Origin: RGIG2560 sp964418385
GTDB lineage: Bacteria; Patescibacteriota; Microgenomatia; UBA1400; PJMF01
DNA: 12,436 bases
Direction: 5' to 3'
NCBI GenBank assembly: GCA_964418385.1
Contig: CAYQLH010000026.1
Span: 1 to 12,436 of the forward strand
The first letter of the stretch is position 1. The number at the start of each line of letters is the position of its first letter. Below, piece by piece: positions 10,239-12,436 of this stretch. The notes under the pieces are model-generated. The model worked only from the letters and a program-made list of their open reading frames with translations, searched no databases and was not told the DNA's origin. The position numbers and the translations under genes were made by a program.

Positions 10239-11771
10239 ATGCTGACACAAAACCACATCTCCACCACTTCTCCCTCTCCTGTACCTGCCAACCCAGCTTT
10301 TTCACCAGCATCAACGCCGACTACCACCACCGAACAAACGCCAGCGATTATTCCTGCAACGCCAGCACCAGTCACCCCCAAACCCAAGCGCAAACCAGAA
10401 GCCTGGCTAATTCCCTCTTTGCTGATTTTTTTTGGTCTAGTGGTAATTTTCGCGATCGCCATTTTCCTCATTCGCGCCAGCTCGCCAGAAAAGTTCCCGC
10501 TCACCAATTCTCATGATACTCCCACTACGCCAGGAGCGACTGCCAGCGGCGCCGTCCGTCGTGATCCCAACCAACTCGATTCCACCCCCCGCGGTCAAAT
10601 TGCCACCCCCACTGACCCCACCACTGACGCCACGCCAGGAGCGCTTGTCACTACTGCCGTCGAGTCCAGCAACACTTCTATCACCACTCTTGGCCCAGGC
10701 GGCATTATTTTCGGCGATTACCTTTTCACCGTTTTTGATCATCAACTCATCAAAATCCCACTTTCTTGCCCCAGTAGTTGTCCGNNNNNNNNNNTTTCGC
10801 TCAATCTCCAGACATACACCACTATCGGTCAAACTACGCCTCAAGCTGTTACTATTCCTCTGCAGCAAGGTCGCGTCGCTGGTGACGGTCAGATCACAAT
10901 CTATGAAACCGATACTCACGAACGCCTGATTGCCGATCTGCTTTTCACTCTACGCCAACCCGCCTCTTCCCAAAACGTCACCTATCGTGACTCGTACAAT
11001 TTTGGCACTCTGACTACAGGCGGTTTGTATCTTTTCGTCGACAACGGCACCACTTTTGATCGCGACAACAATCCCCTCGAGACGCTTTCCGTTTACCTCC
11101 TGGTGGCACCCAATAGCGCGCCTGCACTGCTTAAAGACGATTTTGCGCCCTCTGCTGCCTATCTGGGCGAGCTTTTCGATCAAGAAAAAATGGAGATCAT
11201 CTATGAAAGCAACCTCCGCGAAGATCTTGGCTTTTACACCCACAACGTTTACGCCTATTTCCCAGATCAGAACGTCATTCAAACCATTTTTACCGATCTG
11301 ATCTTACTCGGCATCAGCCCCACGGGTCAACTTGTCGTCTACTATCCACGCACCGATATTTCCAGTCCCCAAGTAGGTTTAATTTCCATCAACGCGCAGC
11401 TCCACGGTCTGCGCGGCAATCAAATCCTGATCCCGCCAGAAAAAATGCCCATTTCCGATCCTCCAGACTATGCTGACGGTGTTTTCTACTTCGTGACGCC
11501 ACGCAACCAAATTTACATTTCCACCCTGGACGCGCCCACACCCACGCTCATTCATGATTTTACCAAATATTACCAAGAAAAAGGCTTCACGCTCACCAAC
11601 TGGTGGTACGCTCGCTCCAACAACAATCACCCCGGTATTTGCGTTTGTAGCGAAGATCAAGTCAAAAAAGACGGCACTGGTAGCTTTTACGACTATCAAC
11701 TTAACAAATTCATCGAAGCAACCTCTGATTGCTACGGTCGCCGCTCTGTCGGCACCTGGTATTGCGCTTAA
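10239..11771 (+). CDS. Membrane-anchored hypothetical protein with Pro/Thr-rich N-terminus
   Basis: Function unknown. The ~510-aa protein starts with a Pro/Ser/Thr-rich, probably disordered cytoplasmic segment (1-47) and a basic KPKRKP stop (48-53). One transmembrane segment follows at about 57-78 (IPSLLIFFGLVVIFAIAIFL). A second Thr/Pro-rich linker (to ~150) leads into a large outer domain rich in short beta strands and aromatics. That domain repeatedly shows a strand plus PD or NQxY turn (VYAYFPDQNVIQTIF, GVFYFVTPRNQIYIST), as in beta-propeller-like WD/YVTN proteins; this is a guess from texture. Cys residues in ICVCSEDQ and SDCYGRR near the end may form disulphides. ATG at 10239 is chosen from the -10 box 7 nt upstream. 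Ten Ns at 10785-10794 interrupt it; the frame is open on both sides, so about 4 residues are unknown if the gap length is true. A terminator follows at 11847. Confidence 0.8.
   Translation: MLTQNHISTTSPSPVPANPAFSPASTPTTTTEQTPAIIPATPAPVTPKPKRKPEAWLIPSLLIFFGLVVIFAIAIFLIRASSPEKFPLTNSHDTPTTPGATASGAVRRDPNQLDSTPRGQIATPTDPTTDATPGALVTTAVESSNTSITTLGPGGIIFGDYLFTVFDHQLIKIPLSCPSSCPXXXXSLNLQTYTTIGQTTPQAVTIPLQQGRVAGDGQITIYETDTHERLIADLLFTLRQPASSQNVTYRDSYNFGTLTTGGLYLFVDNGTTFDRDNNPLETLSVYLLVAPNSAPALLKDDFAPSAAYLGELFDQEKMEIIYESNLREDLGFYTHNVYAYFPDQNVIQTIFTDLILLGISPTGQLVVYYPRTDISSPQVGLISINAQLHGLRGNQILIPPEKMPISDPPDYADGVFYFVTPRNQIYISTLDAPTPTLIHDFTKYYQEKGFTLTNWWYARSNNNHPGICVCSEDQVKKDGTGSFYDYQLNKFIEATSDCYGRRSVGTWYCA
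10785..10794. other. Assembly gap of 10 N
   Basis: This is a run of ten undetermined bases inside the membrane-anchored protein gene. The same frame is open before and after, so the true length is probably 10 or another value of 1 modulo 3. If it is not, the two halves could be separate or frameshifted genes. Confidence 1.
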
Positions 11772-11846
11772 AACTTACCCGCAACGGTTTGCCGCATCCG
11801 TGCCACCGGAATCACTGTGTCTTTGCACTCTTTGTACCCAAAGAAA

Positions 11847-11875
11847 AGCACCCGTTCCCGAGTGCTCATCTTTTT
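11847..11875. terminator. Bidirectional intrinsic terminator between convergent protein and 16S genes
   Basis: AGCACCCG (11847-11854) pairs with CGAGTGCT (11859-11866) with one C·A mismatch around loop TTCC, followed on the plus strand by CATCTTTTT. On the minus strand the stem is followed by TTTTCTTT, so it can also stop rRNA transcription. Confidence 0.8.
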
Positions 11876-11907
11876 GTCTTGAAAATGGTGTAGCGAACAA
11901 TCGGCAA

Positions 11908-11931
11908 TAAATCTCATGTAATCGAGATTTA
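11908..11931. other. 8-bp hairpin in 16S 3' flank
   Basis: TAAATCTC (11908-11915) pairs with GAGATTTA (11924-11931) around an 8-nt loop. There is no T-run on either strand. It may be part of the rRNA trailer fold. The 263-nt spacer 11772-12034 contains this stem, the terminator at 11847 and the hairpin at 11975, and no tRNA or gene that I can see. Confidence 0.5.
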
Positions 11932-11974
11932 CGACCTGGGCACAAAGTCCACAGGCTTTTAAAAAAGTTTATTT

Positions 11975-11994
11975 CAAGTCAGTTACCTGACTTG
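11975..11994 (-). terminator. Hairpin in the 16S trailer, possible terminator or processing stem
   Basis: CAAGTCAG-TTAC-CTGACTTG is a perfect 8-bp stem with a 4-nt loop. On the minus strand, ~40 nt behind the 16S 3' end, it is followed by AAATAAACTTTTTT, a suboptimal terminator tail. It may instead be an RNase-processing stem. Confidence 0.55.
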
Positions 11995-12034
11995 GGAAAA
12001 AGGAGGTCGTGAAACTCCAAACCCTTCTCCTTAG

Positions 12035-12436
12035 AAAGGAGGTGATCCATCTGCACCTTCCAGTACAGATACCTTGTTACAACTTAGTCCTCATCATCAA
12101 CCTCGCCGTAGTGGAGCCTGGCCATTGCTGGTTCAGGTCACCCGCTTCGGGCGCTGCTAACTTTGCTGGCTTGATGGGCAGTGTGTACAAGGAGCGAGAA
12201 CGTATTCACCGCAACCTGCTGATTTGCGATTACTACCGATTCCGGCTTCATGAGGGCGAATTGCAGCCCTCAATCCGAATTGAGACATCTTTTATAAGGA
12301 TTGGCTCAGGGTTACCCCGTCGCGACCTGTTGTAAATGCCATTGTAGGATGTGTGTCGCCCCAGACGTAAGGGACGTGCTGACTTGACGTCGTCCTCTCC
12401 TTCCTCCCCTGACCACAGTCTCCGAATTCCTTCAGA
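12035..12436 (-). rRNA. rrs: 16S ribosomal RNA, 3' ~400 nt
   Basis: On the minus strand the sequence ends GGATCACCTCCTTT, the 3' tail with the anti-Shine-Dalgarno. Upstream landmarks are GTAACAAGGTA (helix 44/45 junction), TTGTACACACTGCCC (1390s region), GGTGAATACGTT, GGAATCGGTAGTAATCGC and CACACATCCTACAATGG (1230s region). It is cut by the window edge at about E. coli position 1130-1140. Compared with the bacterial consensus, C1400 is U, and G1405/C1496 has become A/U with pairing retained. The common 1392R and 1492R primer sites carry 2 and 3 mismatches. Such divergence fits a CPR lineage. No 23S or tRNA follows; the next gene is a convergent protein gene. Confidence 0.97.

Noticed and set aside
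12009..12335. Plus-strand frame of 108 codons
   Set aside because: It is antisense to the 16S rRNA gene.

Overview
The window probably comes from a Patescibacteria (Candidate Phyla Radiation, CPR)-type bacterium using the standard code: nrdR and dnaB both stop at TGA at lengths normal for their families. The CPR placement is inferred. The 16S fragment departs from consensus at universal primer sites, the genes are small and tightly packed, and several hypothetical proteins have the look of CPR families. It cannot be narrowed below phylum level from this sequence.

Left part (1-2960): the 3' part of tsaD converges on a minus-strand pair (a DUF5667-like one-pass membrane protein, then nrdR, joined by an ATGA overlap) driven by a perfect -35/-10 promoter. 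Then come two plus-strand hypothetical genes with Shine-Dalgarno (SD) sites and a tRNA-Leu(CAA) on the minus strand.

Middle part (3035-7227): an accessory region in which gene cassettes are separated by short repeats. A 25-bp direct repeat brackets an HTH plus Fic-like gene whose catalytic and inhibitory motifs are both degenerate. This gene converges on a canonical Fic AMP-transferase gene. Nine copies of a TGTCnAC...GTnGACA hairpin-type repeat lie in three blocks (4109-4180, 5349-5500, 7118-7227). They flank the Fic gene and an AT-rich three-gene cassette: two overlapping tiny membrane proteins and a duplicated beta-sandwich-like protein. The lead gene of each transcription unit here has its -10 box only 6-8 nt before the ATG, implying leaderless mRNAs.

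Right part (7228-12436): dnaB helicase follows directly behind a UPF0173-type metallo-beta-lactamase-fold hydrolase on the minus strand. A hypothetical gene with a 12-nt perfect SD and a strong terminator follows on the plus strand. Next is a regulatory stretch with a 20-bp palindrome and 11-bp phased repeats, then a leaderless, single-pass membrane-anchored protein interrupted by a 10-N gap. The 3' ~400 nt of a 16S rRNA gene on the minus strand closes the window. It is not followed by tRNA or 23S genes but by a convergent protein gene, so the rRNA genes appear unlinked.

How the genes work together: tsaD, tRNA-Leu, 16S, nrdR and dnaB are housekeeping functions (tRNA modification, translation, dNTP control, replication). 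The Fic/pseudo-Fic pair and the AT-rich cassette look like acquired accessory modules inserted between tRNA-Leu and dnaB.
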